The notes under the pieces: generated by a model
Told to the model about the DNA's origin: nothing
The model's input: only the letters and a program-made list of their open reading frames with translations
Database searches by the model: none
Made by a program: the position numbers and the translations under genes
Part shown: positions 34,658-44,224 of the stretch, piece after piece
Layout: each line of letters starts with the position of its first letter
How positions within the stretch are numbered: position 1 is the first letter of the stretch
Origin: Gordonia alkaliphila
GTDB lineage: Bacteria; Actinomycetota; Actinomycetes; Mycobacteriales; Mycobacteriaceae
Reading direction: 5' to 3'
NCBI RefSeq assembly: GCF_023017165.1
Contig: NZ_JALKBW010000001.1
Coordinates: 682,001-746,000, forward strand
DNA: 64,000 bases

Positions 34658-35815
34658 TCAGTACGACTTCGGCAGACCCAGGCTGGCCTGCGCGACGAAG
34701 TTGAGGATCATCTCGCGGCTCACCGGAGCGATCTTGGCGATGCGCGAGAGCGCGATCATCGGCGCCACGCCGTATTCGACGGTGAGGCCGTTGCCGCCCA
34801 TCGAGTGCACGGCCTGATCCACGGCGGCCACCGCGGCGTCGGCCGCGGCCAGCTTCGCCATGTTCGCGGCCTCCGCGGCGCCCCAGTCGTCGCCGGAGTC
34901 GTACAGCGAGGCGGCCTTCTGCATCATCAGCTTGGCCATCTCGGTGTCGATCTTGATCTTCGCCAGCGGATGCGAGATCGCCTGGTGCGTCGCGATCGGC
35001 GCCTTCCACACGGTGCGGTCGTTGACGTATGCGACGGCCTTGTCGAGCGCGTAGCGGGCCATGCCGACCGCCGAGGCCGACGCCATGATGCGTTCCGGGT
35101 TCAGACCGGCGAACAGCTGCGACAGTCCGGCGTCCTCGGAGCCGACGAGGGCATCGCCGGGCACGCGGACGTCGTCGAGGAACAGGGCGAACTGCTTCTC
35201 CGGGTTCACCAGCTCCATCTCGATGACCTTGGCCTCGAAGCCGGGCGCGTCGGTGGGCACGATGAACAGGGCCGGCTTGAGCTTGCCGGTCTTGGCGTCC
35301 TCGGTGCGGGCCACGATGAGCACGGCCTGGGCCTGGTCCACGCCGGAGATGTAGACCTTCTGACCGGACAGCAGCCACTCGTCGCCGTCGCGGCGGGCCG
35401 TGGTGGTGATCATGTGCGAATTGGAGCCCGCGTCCGGCTCGGTGATGCCGAAGGCCATCGTGATGGTGCCGTCGGCCAGGCCGGGCAGCCACCGCTGCTT
35501 CTGCTCGTCGGTGCCGAACCGGGCGATGATGTTGCCGCAGATCGCCGGGGAGACCACCAGCATCAGCAGGCCGGTGCCGGAGGCGGCGAGCTCCTCCATG
35601 ACGATCGCGAGCTCGGCCATGCCGGCCCCGCCGCCACCGTACTCCTCGGGCAGGTTCACGCCGATGAAACCGAGTTCGCCGGCTTCCTTCCACAGCTCAT
35701 CGGTCTTGCGGCCCTGGCGGGCGCAGTCCTGGAAGTACTTCGGTCCGTATTTGGCGCCGAGTGCGGCCACTGCCGCGCGCAGTTCTGCGTGCTCGGCGGG
35801 TTCGACGAAGTTCAT
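34658..35815 (-). CDS. Acyl-CoA dehydrogenase (first of two)
   Basis: 385 residues, the normal length. FGITEPDAGSNSHMITTTA (FAD/substrate loop), GQKVYISGVDQA and the C-terminal HSMGGNGLTVEYGVAPM are typical. It introduces a 2,3 double bond into an acyl-CoA. In the Atu pathway, citronellyl-CoA dehydrogenase AtuD precedes carboxylation; this or the second dehydrogenase could fill that step. The next gene's stop is directly adjacent (35816). Confidence 0.92.
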   Translation of the reverse strand: MNFVEPAEHAELRAAVAALGAKYGPKYFQDCARQGRKTDELWKEAGELGFIGVNLPEEYGGGGAGMAELAIVMEELAASGTGLLMLVVSPAICGNIIARFGTDEQKQRWLPGLADGTITMAFGITEPDAGSNSHMITTTARRDGDEWLLSGQKVYISGVDQAQAVLIVARTEDAKTGKLKPALFIVPTDAPGFEAKVIEMELVNPEKQFALFLDDVRVPGDALVGSEDAGLSQLFAGLNPERIMASASAVGMARYALDKAVAYVNDRTVWKAPIATHQAISHPLAKIKIDTEMAKLMMQKAASLYDSGDDWGAAEAANMAKLAAADAAVAAVDQAVHSMGGNGLTVEYGVAPMIALSRIAKIAPVSREMILNFVAQASLGLPKSY

Positions 35816-37831
35816 TTACGCCTCATTCTGTTCGGGAGTGGATTCTTCGGTTTCGGCAGCGATCACGGCGAGGACGTCGCCGACGGACAGCTGTTTACCC
35901 TCGGTCACGGCGAGCACCGCCACCACGCCGTCGCTCGGCGCACTGATGGTGTGCTCCATCTTCATCGCCTCCAACCACAGCAGCGGCTGACCGGCGGTGA
36001 CCCGGTCGCCCTCGGCCACCGCGACGCGGATCACCGCGCCGGGCATCGGCGCCAGCAGCGACCCGGGGCGGGCCACCGTCGACGGATCGACGAAGCGAGG
36101 TGCACGAGTGAACGCGACACCGGCGCCCGGCCAGTCGACGAAGACCTGCTCGCCGACCACGGACACGCGGTAGCGCCGGGCCACGCCGTCGACCAGCAGG
36201 ACGGACTCGGTCGGCGTCCACGACACCGCCTGCACGCCCTCGAGGTCGGGGAGTTCCACGGCGCCGCGGTCGATCCGGTACTGCACCGTGGTTTCGGTCC
36301 TCTCGCCGGCGTGCGTCGACAGATAGGTCTTGCGCTGGTTGCCCGACGCCATGTTGCGCCAGCCCGACGGCAGCCCGCCGAGTACGGTGGCCGACCGCCG
36401 GTTGGCGGCCGACTGCGCCAGCGCGGCGGCCGCGGCCGCCACCTGCACGCTGCGCTCGTCGGCCAGCGGCGCCGAAAGCCCTTGCAGGCCAACGGTGTCC
36501 AGGTAGGCGGTGTCGGTGTCCCCGGACCCGAACTGCTGCTCGCGGAGGATGTTCACCAGCAGGTCCCGGTTGGTCACCAGGCCGTGGATCTGCGCGTCGG
36601 CGAGCGCGCGCGCCAGCATGGCGGCGGCCCGCGGGCGGGTCGGCGCCCACGAGATCACCTTGGCGAGCATCGGGTCGTAGTAGGTGGAGATCTCACTGCC
36701 GTCTGCCACGCCGGAGTCCACGCGCACGCCCGGGCGATGCAGCAGCCCGAAGTGCACGTCGGCCGGAATGTCGATGCGGTGCACCGTGCCCGACTGCGGC
36801 TGCCAGTCCTGCGCCGGGTCTTCGGCGTAGAGCCGGACCTCGATCGAATGACCGGCGGCGGTGGGTTCGGGGCCGTCGAGCCGCTCGCCCTGCGCCACGC
36901 GCAGCTGCCAGGCCACCAGGTCCACGCCGGTGGTCAGTTCGGTGACCGGGTGCTCCACCTGCAGGCGGGTGTTGGTCTCCAGGAAGAAGAACCGGCCGTC
37001 GCCGGAGGCCAGGAACTCGACGGTGCCTGCGCCGGTGTAGCCGATCGACGACGCCGCGGTGCGCGCCGCGTCGTACAGCGCCGACCGCATGTCGGCGCCG
37101 ATGCGCTCGACGAGCGGGGCCGGGGCCTCCTCGATCACCTTCTGGTGACGGCGCTGGATGGAGCATTCGCGCTCACCGACCGCCCACACGCCGCCGTGCT
37201 CGTCGGCCATCACCTGGACTTCGATGTGGTGACCACGCTCGATGTACGGCTCGCAGAAGACGGTGGGGTCGCCGAAGGCCGACTCGGCTTCGCGGCGGGC
37301 CGCGGCGACGGCGTCGTCGAGCTCCTCGAGCGTCCGCACGATGCGCATGCCGCGTCCGCCGCCGCCGGCCGAGGCCTTGATGAGCAGCGGCAGGTCGGCC
37401 GCGGTGACGGCGCTCGGGTCGAGGTCGGACAGCACCGGCACGCCGGCCGCCTTCATGGCCTCCTTGGCGTTGACCTTGGAGCCCATCGCGACGATGGCCG
37501 CGGGCGGCGGACCGATCCAGGTGAGCCCGGCGTCGATCACCGCCTGCGCGAATTCGGCGTTCTCGGACAGGAATCCGTAGCCCGGGTGGATGGCGTCGGC
37601 CCCGGCCCGCTGGGCCGCAGCGATCACCAGGTCGCCGCGCAGGTAGGTCTCGGCGGAGGTGGCGCCGGGCAGGTGCACGGCGGCGTCGGCGGCGCGCACG
37701 TGCGGCGCATCGGCGTCCGGGTCCGAGTACACGGCGACGGTGCCGATGCCCATCTCGCGGCAGGTCGCGAAGACGCGGCAGGCGATCTCGCCGCGGTTGG
37801 CGACGAGGACGGAAGTGATGTGGTCGGTCAT
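35816..37831 (-). CDS. Biotin-dependent acyl-CoA carboxylase alpha subunit
   Basis: 671 residues. The biotin carboxylase part begins SVLVANRGEIACRVF; the ATP-grasp loop is KASAGGGGRGMRIV; FLETNTRLQVEHPVTE carries catalytic residues. The C-terminal biotinyl domain has LEAMKMEHTI, the lysine being the biotin site near residue 624. It carboxylates biotin for the transferases at 37839 and perhaps 31686. It resembles geranyl-CoA and 3-methylcrotonyl-CoA carboxylase alpha chains. ATG 37831 is the conserved start. Confidence 0.93.
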   Translation of the reverse strand: MTDHITSVLVANRGEIACRVFATCREMGIGTVAVYSDPDADAPHVRAADAAVHLPGATSAETYLRGDLVIAAAQRAGADAIHPGYGFLSENAEFAQAVIDAGLTWIGPPPAAIVAMGSKVNAKEAMKAAGVPVLSDLDPSAVTAADLPLLIKASAGGGGRGMRIVRTLEELDDAVAAARREAESAFGDPTVFCEPYIERGHHIEVQVMADEHGGVWAVGERECSIQRRHQKVIEEAPAPLVERIGADMRSALYDAARTAASSIGYTGAGTVEFLASGDGRFFFLETNTRLQVEHPVTELTTGVDLVAWQLRVAQGERLDGPEPTAAGHSIEVRLYAEDPAQDWQPQSGTVHRIDIPADVHFGLLHRPGVRVDSGVADGSEISTYYDPMLAKVISWAPTRPRAAAMLARALADAQIHGLVTNRDLLVNILREQQFGSGDTDTAYLDTVGLQGLSAPLADERSVQVAAAAAALAQSAANRRSATVLGGLPSGWRNMASGNQRKTYLSTHAGERTETTVQYRIDRGAVELPDLEGVQAVSWTPTESVLLVDGVARRYRVSVVGEQVFVDWPGAGVAFTRAPRFVDPSTVARPGSLLAPMPGAVIRVAVAEGDRVTAGQPLLWLEAMKMEHTISAPSDGVVAVLAVTEGKQLSVGDVLAVIAAETEESTPEQNEA

Positions 37832-37838
37832 GTGTTCC

Positions 37839-39437
37839 TCACATCCGGAAGACGCCGAAGTTCGCGGCGCCTTCGATCGGGGCACCGGCGATCGCCGACA
37901 GGCTGAGGCCGAGCACGGTGCGGGTGTCCCGGGGGTCGATGACCCCGTCGTCGTACAACATGCCCGACAGGAACATCGGGACCGATTCGGCTTCGATCTG
38001 CGCCTCGATCATGGCGCGCAGACCGGCGTCGGCTTCCTCGTCGACGACGCCACCGCGGGCCTCGGTGGAGGCGCGGGAGACGATGGAGATGACGCCGGCC
38101 AGCTGGGCGCCGCCCATCACGGCCGATTTGGCGCTGGGCCAGGCGAACAGGAAGCGCGGATCGTAGGCGCGGCCGCACATGCCGTAGTGCCCGGCGCCGT
38201 AGCTGGCGCCGACGAGCACCGACAGGTGCGGGACGGTGGAGTTGGACACCGCGTTGATCATCATCGCGCCGTGCTTGATGATGCCGCCCTGCTCGTACTC
38301 CTTGCCGACCATGTAGCCGGTGGTGTTGTGCAGGAACAGAAGTGGCGTGTCGGTCTGGTTGGCCAGCTGGATGAACTGGGTGGCCTTCTGCGCCTCAGCG
38401 CTGAACAGCACGCCTTGCGCGTTGGCCAGGATGCCGACCGGGTAGCCGTGGATGGTGGCCCACCCGGTGCACAGGGACGGACCGTATTCCGGCTTGAACT
38501 CGTCGAAGTCGCTGTCGTCGACGATGCGCGCGATCACCTCGCGCGGATCGAAGGGCACCTTCAGATCGGGCGGCACGATGCCGAGCAGTTCCTCCTCGCT
38601 GTACCGCGGCGGGCGGACCTGCGCGGCGGGCGCGGGGCCCTTCTTGCGCCAGTTGAGGCGGGCGACGATGCGGCGGCCGAGGCGCAGCGCGTCCTGCTCG
38701 TCGGCGGCGAGGTAATCGCCCAGACCCGAAGTGCGGGCGTGCATCTCGGCGCCGCCGAGCTCCTCGTCGTCGCTCTCCTCACCGGTGGCCATCTTGACCA
38801 GCGGCGGGCCGCCGAGGAACACCTTGGAGCGTTCCTTGATCATCACCACGTGGTCGCTCATGCCCGGCACGTACGCGCCGCCGGCGGTGGAGTTGCCGAA
38901 AACCAACGCGATGGTCGGGATCCCGGCCGCCGAGAGGCGCGTCAGGTCGCGGAACATCCGGCCACCCGGAACGAAGACTTCCTTCTGGGTGGGCAGGTCG
39001 GCGCCACCGGACTCCACCAGGGAGATCACCGGCAGGCGGTTCTCCATCGCGATGTCGTTGCAGCGCAGGATCTTCCGCAGCGTCCACGGGTTGGAGGTGC
39101 CGCCCTTGATGGTCGGGTCGTTGGCCACGATGAGGCACTCGACGCCCTCCACCACACCGATGCCGGCCACCACGGAGGCGCCCACCGCGAACTGGGAGCC
39201 GTAGGCCGCGAGCGGGCACAGCTCCAGGAACGGCGAGTCCTCATCGATCAGCATCTCGATGCGTTCACGCGGAAGAAGCTTGTCGCGCTTGCGATGTCGG
39301 GCGACGGCGCGTTCGCCGCCGCCGTCGAGCACCTTGCGGAACTCCAGGTCGAGTTCGGCGAGTTTGGTGTTCATCGCCTCGACGTTGGCGACGAACTCCT
39401 CCGACGCCGTGTCGATCTTGCTGGTGAAGACGGTCAC
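37839..39437 (-). CDS. Acyl-CoA carboxylase beta subunit (MCC/GCC type)
   Basis: 532 residues. VESGGADLPTQ, VFGNSTAGGAYVPGMSDHVV and GGPPLVKMATGE are signatures of the methylcrotonyl-/geranyl-CoA carboxylase beta group, with the second half giving NTTGYMVGKEYEQGGIIKHG and GASYGAGHYGMCGRAYDPRF. It transfers CO2 to a gamma-methyl group of a branched enoyl-CoA. The position among an AtuA gene and acyl-CoA dehydrogenases favours a geranyl-type role; leucine breakdown is the alternative. Confidence 0.92.
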   Translation of the reverse strand: MTVFTSKIDTASEEFVANVEAMNTKLAELDLEFRKVLDGGGERAVARHRKRDKLLPRERIEMLIDEDSPFLELCPLAAYGSQFAVGASVVAGIGVVEGVECLIVANDPTIKGGTSNPWTLRKILRCNDIAMENRLPVISLVESGGADLPTQKEVFVPGGRMFRDLTRLSAAGIPTIALVFGNSTAGGAYVPGMSDHVVMIKERSKVFLGGPPLVKMATGEESDDEELGGAEMHARTSGLGDYLAADEQDALRLGRRIVARLNWRKKGPAPAAQVRPPRYSEEELLGIVPPDLKVPFDPREVIARIVDDSDFDEFKPEYGPSLCTGWATIHGYPVGILANAQGVLFSAEAQKATQFIQLANQTDTPLLFLHNTTGYMVGKEYEQGGIIKHGAMMINAVSNSTVPHLSVLVGASYGAGHYGMCGRAYDPRFLFAWPSAKSAVMGGAQLAGVISIVSRASTEARGGVVDEEADAGLRAMIEAQIEAESVPMFLSGMLYDDGVIDPRDTRTVLGLSLSAIAGAPIEGAANFGVFRM

Positions 39438-40594
39438 TGCTGGTACCCCAATCGCTTAGCTGCCAGGCCGAGGAGAATTTCGTTGGTGCCGCCGCCGATG
39501 CCGATGATGCGCATGTCGCGGTACTGCCGCTCCACTTCGGATTCGGTCATGTAGCCCATGCCGCCGAACAGCTGGACGGCCTTGTTGGCCACCCATTCGC
39601 CGGTCTCGACGGCGGTGTTCTTGGCGAAGCAGACCTCGGCGATGAGGTCCTGCTCGCCGGCGGCGTACTGGTCGACGACGCCGCGCGTGTAGACGCGGGC
39701 GATGTCGATCTTGCGCGCCATCTCGGTGACCGAGTCCTGCACGCTCTGCCGGGAGATCAGCGGGCGGCCGAAGGTCTCCCGGTTGCGCACCCAGTCGAGG
39801 GTCAGGTCCAGGCACCGCTGCGCCTGCGCGTAGGCCTGCACGGCGAGCGCCGCGCGCTCGGTGACGAAGGCCTGCGCGATCTGCGCGAACCCGGAGTTCT
39901 CCACGCCGACAAGGTTTTCCACCGGCACGCGGACGTCGACGAAGGACAGCTCCGCGGTGTCCGAGGCACGCCAGCCCATCTTGTCGAGCTTGCGGTCCAC
40001 GGTGAAGCCGGGCGTGCCCTTCTCGATCACCAGCAGCGAGACACCGGCCGCGCCGGGGCCGCCGGTGCGCACCGCGGTCACCACGAAGTCGGCGCGGACA
40101 CCGGAGGTGATGAAGGTCTTGGCGCCGTTGACCACGTAGTGGTCGCCGTCGCGCACCGCGCTGGTGCGCAGGTGGCCCACGTCGCTGCCGCCGCTGGGCT
40201 CGGTGATCGCCAGCGAGCCGATCTTGGTGCCGTCGATGGTGGGGCGCACCCACTTCTCGATCTGCGCCGGGTTACCGGCGGCGATCAGGTGGGGCAACGC
40301 GATGCCGCTGGTGAACAGCGAGGCGAAGACGCCGCCGGACACCCCCTGCTGGTGCAGTTCCTCGCACAGGATGGACGCGTCGATCACGTCGCCGCCGGCA
40401 CCGCCCACCGACTCGGGGTAGGCCAGGCCGATCAGTCCGAGTTCGGCGGCCTGCACGTGCAGTTCGCGCGGGATCTCACCGTCGGCCTCCCACCGATCCT
40501 GGTACGGGAGGATGTGGCGGGTGGCGAAGCCGGCGATCGACTCGCGCAGGGCGAGCCGTTCCGGTGTCTCCCAGTCGGCGTTGCGGATGGGCAT
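39434..40594 (-). CDS. Acyl-CoA dehydrogenase (second of two)
   Basis: 386 residues. LAITEPSGGSDVGHLRTSA, VVNGAKTFITSGVRAD and the C-terminal QLFGGMGYMTESEVERQYRD motifs define the family. It overlaps the carboxylase beta gene by 4 nt. It may act on citronellyl-CoA or isovaleryl-CoA-like substrates. Confidence 0.92.
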   Translation of the reverse strand: MPIRNADWETPERLALRESIAGFATRHILPYQDRWEADGEIPRELHVQAAELGLIGLAYPESVGGAGGDVIDASILCEELHQQGVSGGVFASLFTSGIALPHLIAAGNPAQIEKWVRPTIDGTKIGSLAITEPSGGSDVGHLRTSAVRDGDHYVVNGAKTFITSGVRADFVVTAVRTGGPGAAGVSLLVIEKGTPGFTVDRKLDKMGWRASDTAELSFVDVRVPVENLVGVENSGFAQIAQAFVTERAALAVQAYAQAQRCLDLTLDWVRNRETFGRPLISRQSVQDSVTEMARKIDIARVYTRGVVDQYAAGEQDLIAEVCFAKNTAVETGEWVANKAVQLFGGMGYMTESEVERQYRDMRIIGIGGGTNEILLGLAAKRLGYQQ

Positions 40595-40656
40595 GAGTCT
40601 CCTTCTCGCAGGGTCAGCTGCGGGGGGTCAGCGCAGGGGCGTGAGCTGCGTGGGAT

Positions 40657-42357
40657 TCAGTGGTCCAGGAAGCGCTGCGGGATCGGCACGTGCCGCGAGC
40701 GCAGCCACTCCCCCAGGCCCTTGGCCTGCGGATCGAAGCGGACGTTCTCGGCCACGCCGCGGCCGAGGATCTCCTCGATCACGAAGTTGATCGCGCGCAG
40801 GTTGGGCAGCCGGTAGCGATGCACCACCAGATCGGCGGCCTCGGGCAGCAGTTCCTTGAGCTTGTCGGTGCTCAGCAGGGAGTCGAGCCAGGCGTACTCG
40901 TCGTCGCCGCGCGCCCACACGCCGACATTGGCGCTGCCGCCCTTGTCGCCGCTGCGGGACCCGATGATCGTGCCGAGCGGTGCCATCACCGTGGGCCCCC
41001 AGTCGGTGGTCGCGGCCGGCGCCGGAGCGTCCTCGTCGACCACCAATGCCGCGCGCACCGGCGACGGTTCGATCTCCACCGACACCCCGTCGGGCTGGGT
41101 GACGCGATGGCGCACCAGTGCGGCGTCGACGTAACCGGGCTCGAAGACGCCGTAGGGCGAGCCGTGGCCGGGCGGGGCGGTCATGGTGAAGCCGGGGAAG
41201 CTGGCCAGGGCCAGCTGCACCGCGGTGTCGGCGAAGGCGCGGCCCACTTTCTTCGGGTCCGTGTCGCGGGCGACGCAGTGCAGGATGGCGCTGGCCTGTT
41301 CCTCGGTGTCGGCGTCGGGCCGGTCGTGGCGCACCAGCGTCCACTCGAGTTCGGCCGGACGGGCGGGCAGCTCGGCCTCGAACTGCGTCTGGAACAGCTC
41401 GGCCTTGGCCTCGATGTCCAGGCCGGTCAGCACCACGGAGATCTCGTTGCGCAGGCCCGCGAGGTTGTTCAGCGAGACCTTGAGATCCGTGGGCGGGGCC
41501 TCGCCGGTGGCCGCGGAGATGTGCACGCGGTTCGGGCCCTGCTGGGTGAGCTGCACCGAGTCCAGGCGCGCGGTGGCGTCCGGGTTGTAGTAGCGCGGGC
41601 CGCGGACCTCGTAGAGCAGCTGGCTGGTGACGGTGCCGATGTTCACGGCGCCGCCGGTGCCGTCGTGCTTGGTGATCACCGACGAGCCGTCGGGGTAGAG
41701 CTCGGCGATCGGGAAACCGAGGTGCCCCATCTCGATCTCGGTGAAGAAGGAGTAGTTGCCGCCGGTGGCCTGCGCGCCGCACTCGATGATGTGGCCGGCC
41801 ACCACGGCGCCGGCGAGGGCGTCGAGGTCGTCGTAGCCCCAGTCGAAGGCGGCCGCCGCGGGCCCCACGGCGAGTGAGGCGTCGGTGACGCGGCCGGTCA
41901 CCACGATGTCCGCGCCGCGAGTCAGCGCGGTCTTGATGCCGAAGCCGCCGAGGTAGGCGTTGGCGGTGAGCGGGCTGCCGAGGTTCAGTTCGGCGGCCTG
42001 CTTCACCAGGTCGTCACCGGAGACGAAGGCGATCTGGGCGTCGATGTTCAGTTCGGCGGCGAGTTCGTGGAGTGCCACGGCCAGCCCGTGCGGATTGAGG
42101 CCGCCCGCGTTGGTGACGATCTTGACGTCCCGGTCCCGGGCCAGCGCGAGGTTGTCGCGCATCTGGCGCAGGAAGGTCTTGGCGTAGCCGGTGCTCGGAT
42201 CCTTCATCCGGTCCCGGCCGAGGATGAGCATGGTCAGCTCGGCCAGGTAGTCGCCGGTGAGGTAGTCCAGTTCACCGCCCTCGAGCATCTCCTGCACCGC
42301 GCTGAAGCGGTCGCCGTAGAAACCCGAGGCATTGCCGATGCGAATGACGTCGGTCAT
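40657..42357 (-). CDS. AtuA-like protein (DUF1446)
   Basis: 566 residues. IRIGNASGFYGDRFSA opens the DUF1446 domain (about 1-450), with IVTNAGGLNP, TANAYLGGFGI and ADIVVTGRVTDASL. The C-terminal 110 residues (from PLGTIIGSRSGDKGG) form the separate AtuA-like ferredoxin-fold domain often fused in actinobacteria. AtuA is required for growth on citronellol and geraniol in Pseudomonas, but its reaction is not defined. It is the strongest marker that this operon handles acyclic terpenes or similar methyl-branched acids. Confidence 0.9.
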   Translation of the reverse strand: MTDVIRIGNASGFYGDRFSAVQEMLEGGELDYLTGDYLAELTMLILGRDRMKDPSTGYAKTFLRQMRDNLALARDRDVKIVTNAGGLNPHGLAVALHELAAELNIDAQIAFVSGDDLVKQAAELNLGSPLTANAYLGGFGIKTALTRGADIVVTGRVTDASLAVGPAAAAFDWGYDDLDALAGAVVAGHIIECGAQATGGNYSFFTEIEMGHLGFPIAELYPDGSSVITKHDGTGGAVNIGTVTSQLLYEVRGPRYYNPDATARLDSVQLTQQGPNRVHISAATGEAPPTDLKVSLNNLAGLRNEISVVLTGLDIEAKAELFQTQFEAELPARPAELEWTLVRHDRPDADTEEQASAILHCVARDTDPKKVGRAFADTAVQLALASFPGFTMTAPPGHGSPYGVFEPGYVDAALVRHRVTQPDGVSVEIEPSPVRAALVVDEDAPAPAATTDWGPTVMAPLGTIIGSRSGDKGGSANVGVWARGDDEYAWLDSLLSTDKLKELLPEAADLVVHRYRLPNLRAINFVIEEILGRGVAENVRFDPQAKGLGEWLRSRHVPIPQRFLDH

Positions 42358-42420
42358 GTGCGTCCCTAACTGCTGTGTGTCTGCTGACGGGTGGGGTGCG
42401 TCTGGTGGTGCGGGCCGGGC

Positions 42421-43206
42421 TCAGCCCTGCGCGGGCCGGCCGTCGCCGGGCGGACCGGCGAAGACCTGCGCGATGTCGGCCCAGCGGCGGGCGTCGTCGC
42501 CGATCACTTCGAGGGCGAGGTCGTCGAGGTGCCGACGCTGGGTGATCAGTTCGCAGAAGTCGACGGCCGGGCCGCGCACGATGTCGGTGGCGTCCACCGG
42601 GCCCCAGACCCACAGCTCGCCCGACGGCGCGGTGATCTCCCAGCGGAACTCGGATTCCGGCGCGGGCCGGCCGTTGACCATGAACGCGTAGTTCCGGGTG
42701 CGGACGCCGAGGTGCACGACGTTGCGGATGCGGTCGGTGCTCGCGCGTTCCACGCCGAGCGCGTCCGCCACGTCCAGGCCGTGCGCCCAGGTCTCCATCA
42801 GGCGGGCGGTGGCCATCGACGGCGCCGACATCGGCGGGCCGTACCAGGGCAGCTTGGTGCCTTCCGGGACGGCGGTGAAGGCACCGGCCAGGCGACCGCG
42901 GGTGGCCCGCCAGTCGGCGAGGAGGTCGGCCGGATCGCGCTCGGCTTCGGCGGCGGCGCCCTTGTCGACGAAGCCCGCCGGGTCGGCCATCGCGTCGGCC
43001 AGCCCGGCGGTGAAACCATCGGGATCGGTGATCGCCGTCAGCGAGGCGCGGTCGGTCCACAGCAGGTGGCCGATCTGGTGGGCGATGGTCCACCCCTCCG
43101 CGGGGGTGGGCGTGGTCCACTGCTCCGCGGTCAGCGGCGCGACGAGCTCGTCGAGGGAGTCCGATTCGGCGTCGAGCGCGGAGACCAGGTCGTCAATGAG
43201 AGCCAT
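42421..43206 (-). CDS. TIGR03084-type metal-binding protein (DinB/maleylpyruvate isomerase-like)
   Basis: 261 residues. [19 protein letters not shown] near residue 38 and [15 protein letters not shown] near 137 give the metal-binding histidines of the mycothiol-dependent maleylpyruvate isomerase/DinB fold. The family often sits with AtuA-like genes in actinobacteria; its reaction is unknown. It is the first gene of the nine-gene operon, just downstream of the 18-bp palindrome. Confidence 0.82.
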   Translation of the reverse strand: MALIDDLVSALDAESDSLDELVAPLTAEQWTTPTPAEGWTIAHQIGHLLWTDRASLTAITDPDGFTAGLADAMADPAGFVDKGAAAEAERDPADLLADWRATRGRLAGAFTAVPEGTKLPWYGPPMSAPSMATARLMETWAHGLDVADALGVERASTDRIRNVVHLGVRTRNYAFMVNGRPAPESEFRWEITAPSGELWVWGPVDATDIVRGPAVDFCELITQRRHLDDLALEVIGDDARRWADIAQVFAGPPGDGRPAQG

Positions 43207-43235
43207 GCGACGAGTGTCACACCGGCCCTAGAAAA

Positions 43236-43253
43236 AATCAAGCGCGCTTGATT
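43236..43253. promoter_or_regulatory. Perfect 18-bp palindrome at the head of the Atu-like operon
   Basis: AATCAAGCGCGCTTGATT is a perfect palindrome 29 nt upstream of the first gene. Its right arm provides a -35-like TTGATT on the minus strand, so binding would block transcription. It is the expected type of TetR site. It is not the KstR2 consensus, in which CAAG and CTTG are two bases apart; here they are four apart. Confidence 0.75.
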
Positions 43254-43284
43254 GTTTACCGAGTTTTCCCCGGATGTTGCCCGG

Positions 43285-44163
43285 TCAGGCGTCGAAGCGA
43301 ACGTCGCCGGTGGCGGTGGCGAGCAGGACGTCGCCGTCGTACAGCTCGGCGGTGAAGATCCCGAGACGACGACCCACCTTGGCGGTCTTCGTCCGGACCT
43401 GCAGGGTGCGCCCGTCCACCGCGGGCGAGCGCAGGAAGGCGACACTGAAGTCGACGAGCTGGTACTCGACGCCGGCCGGGGCCGCGGCCTGACCGGCGAA
43501 CGACAGTCCCTGGGCGACGACGGCCGCGATCACGCCGCCGTGCATGGTGCCCATGACGTTGCCCATCCACGGTGCGGTGACGCTGTCGAAGCGGACCTCG
43601 CCGTCGTCGTCGACCGACACCGCGCCGCCGAGCAAGCGGCCGAGCTCGCCGATGGGCGCGGTGCCGTCGACGATGTCGGCGACGATCTCCCGGCCCGTGC
43701 GCTGCAGGTCCGGAGTCGGGAGCGCACCGGCCGCCGCCGGTGCCGCCGGTTCGGGGAGTTCCGCGGCGTCGCCGTCGACCACGATCTCGCGACCGACGCG
43801 CACGCTGCGGGCGATACCGGCGCACAGCAGTCGGCCCTCGTCGCCGGTGATGCGCACCGTCGAGACGCCGTACGGGCCCTGCGCCATGGCCACTTCGGAG
43901 GCGCCGTCGAGCACCTCGTCGACCGTCGGCCGATCCATCATCGACATCGTCAGTCGCGCCTGCACCGTCGACCCGGTCCCGGAGTAGAAGAACGACAGGC
44001 CGCCGATGTCGTCGAACAGCACGGTGAGCGCCGGCAGATCGATGAGGCCGCGGTGGTCGGTCACGCCCGGCCCGAGCGCCTGCACCATGTCGGCGAGCGG
44101 CGCTCCGGCGCGACGGCCGATGCCGAAGGAGGTGAAGGGATCGTTCTCAGTCAGGCTGGTCAT
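43285..44163 (-). CDS. Hotdog-fold thioesterase-like protein
   Basis: 292 residues with two hotdog halves: residues about 20-120 (LTVLFDDIGGLSFFYS) and about 165-292 (GNVMGTMHGGVIAAVVAQGL, the PaaI-type HGG motif). It probably hydrolyses an acyl-CoA or acts as a dehydratase. ATG 44163; the open frame upstream is a shadow of the divergent genes. Divergent from the next thioesterase gene by 61 nt. Confidence 0.8.
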   Translation of the reverse strand: MTSLTENDPFTSFGIGRRAGAPLADMVQALGPGVTDHRGLIDLPALTVLFDDIGGLSFFYSGTGSTVQARLTMSMMDRPTVDEVLDGASEVAMAQGPYGVSTVRITGDEGRLLCAGIARSVRVGREIVVDGDAAELPEPAAPAAAGALPTPDLQRTGREIVADIVDGTAPIGELGRLLGGAVSVDDDGEVRFDSVTAPWMGNVMGTMHGGVIAAVVAQGLSFAGQAAAPAGVEYQLVDFSVAFLRSPAVDGRTLQVRTKTAKVGRRLGIFTAELYDGDVLLATATGDVRFDA

Positions 44164-44224
44164 GCCCCTAGTCCTATCAACACCCCGGCACCGCCACCGC
44201 ATCGCATGCCCTATCGTTCGCATC

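Noticed and set aside
34628..37906. 1092-codon open frame on the plus strand
   Set aside because: It lies antisense to the acyl-CoA dehydrogenase and carboxylase alpha genes. The translation is low-complexity, rich in Arg/Gly/His/Val, and arises from GC-rich third positions of the real genes. The same holds for 21454-23463 (opposite fusA) and 59164-61707 (opposite the ABC fusion).
43236..43253. KstR2 operator
   Set aside because: KstR2 sites have CAAG and CTTG two bases apart; here they are four apart. A site for the operon's own TetR is the simpler reading.
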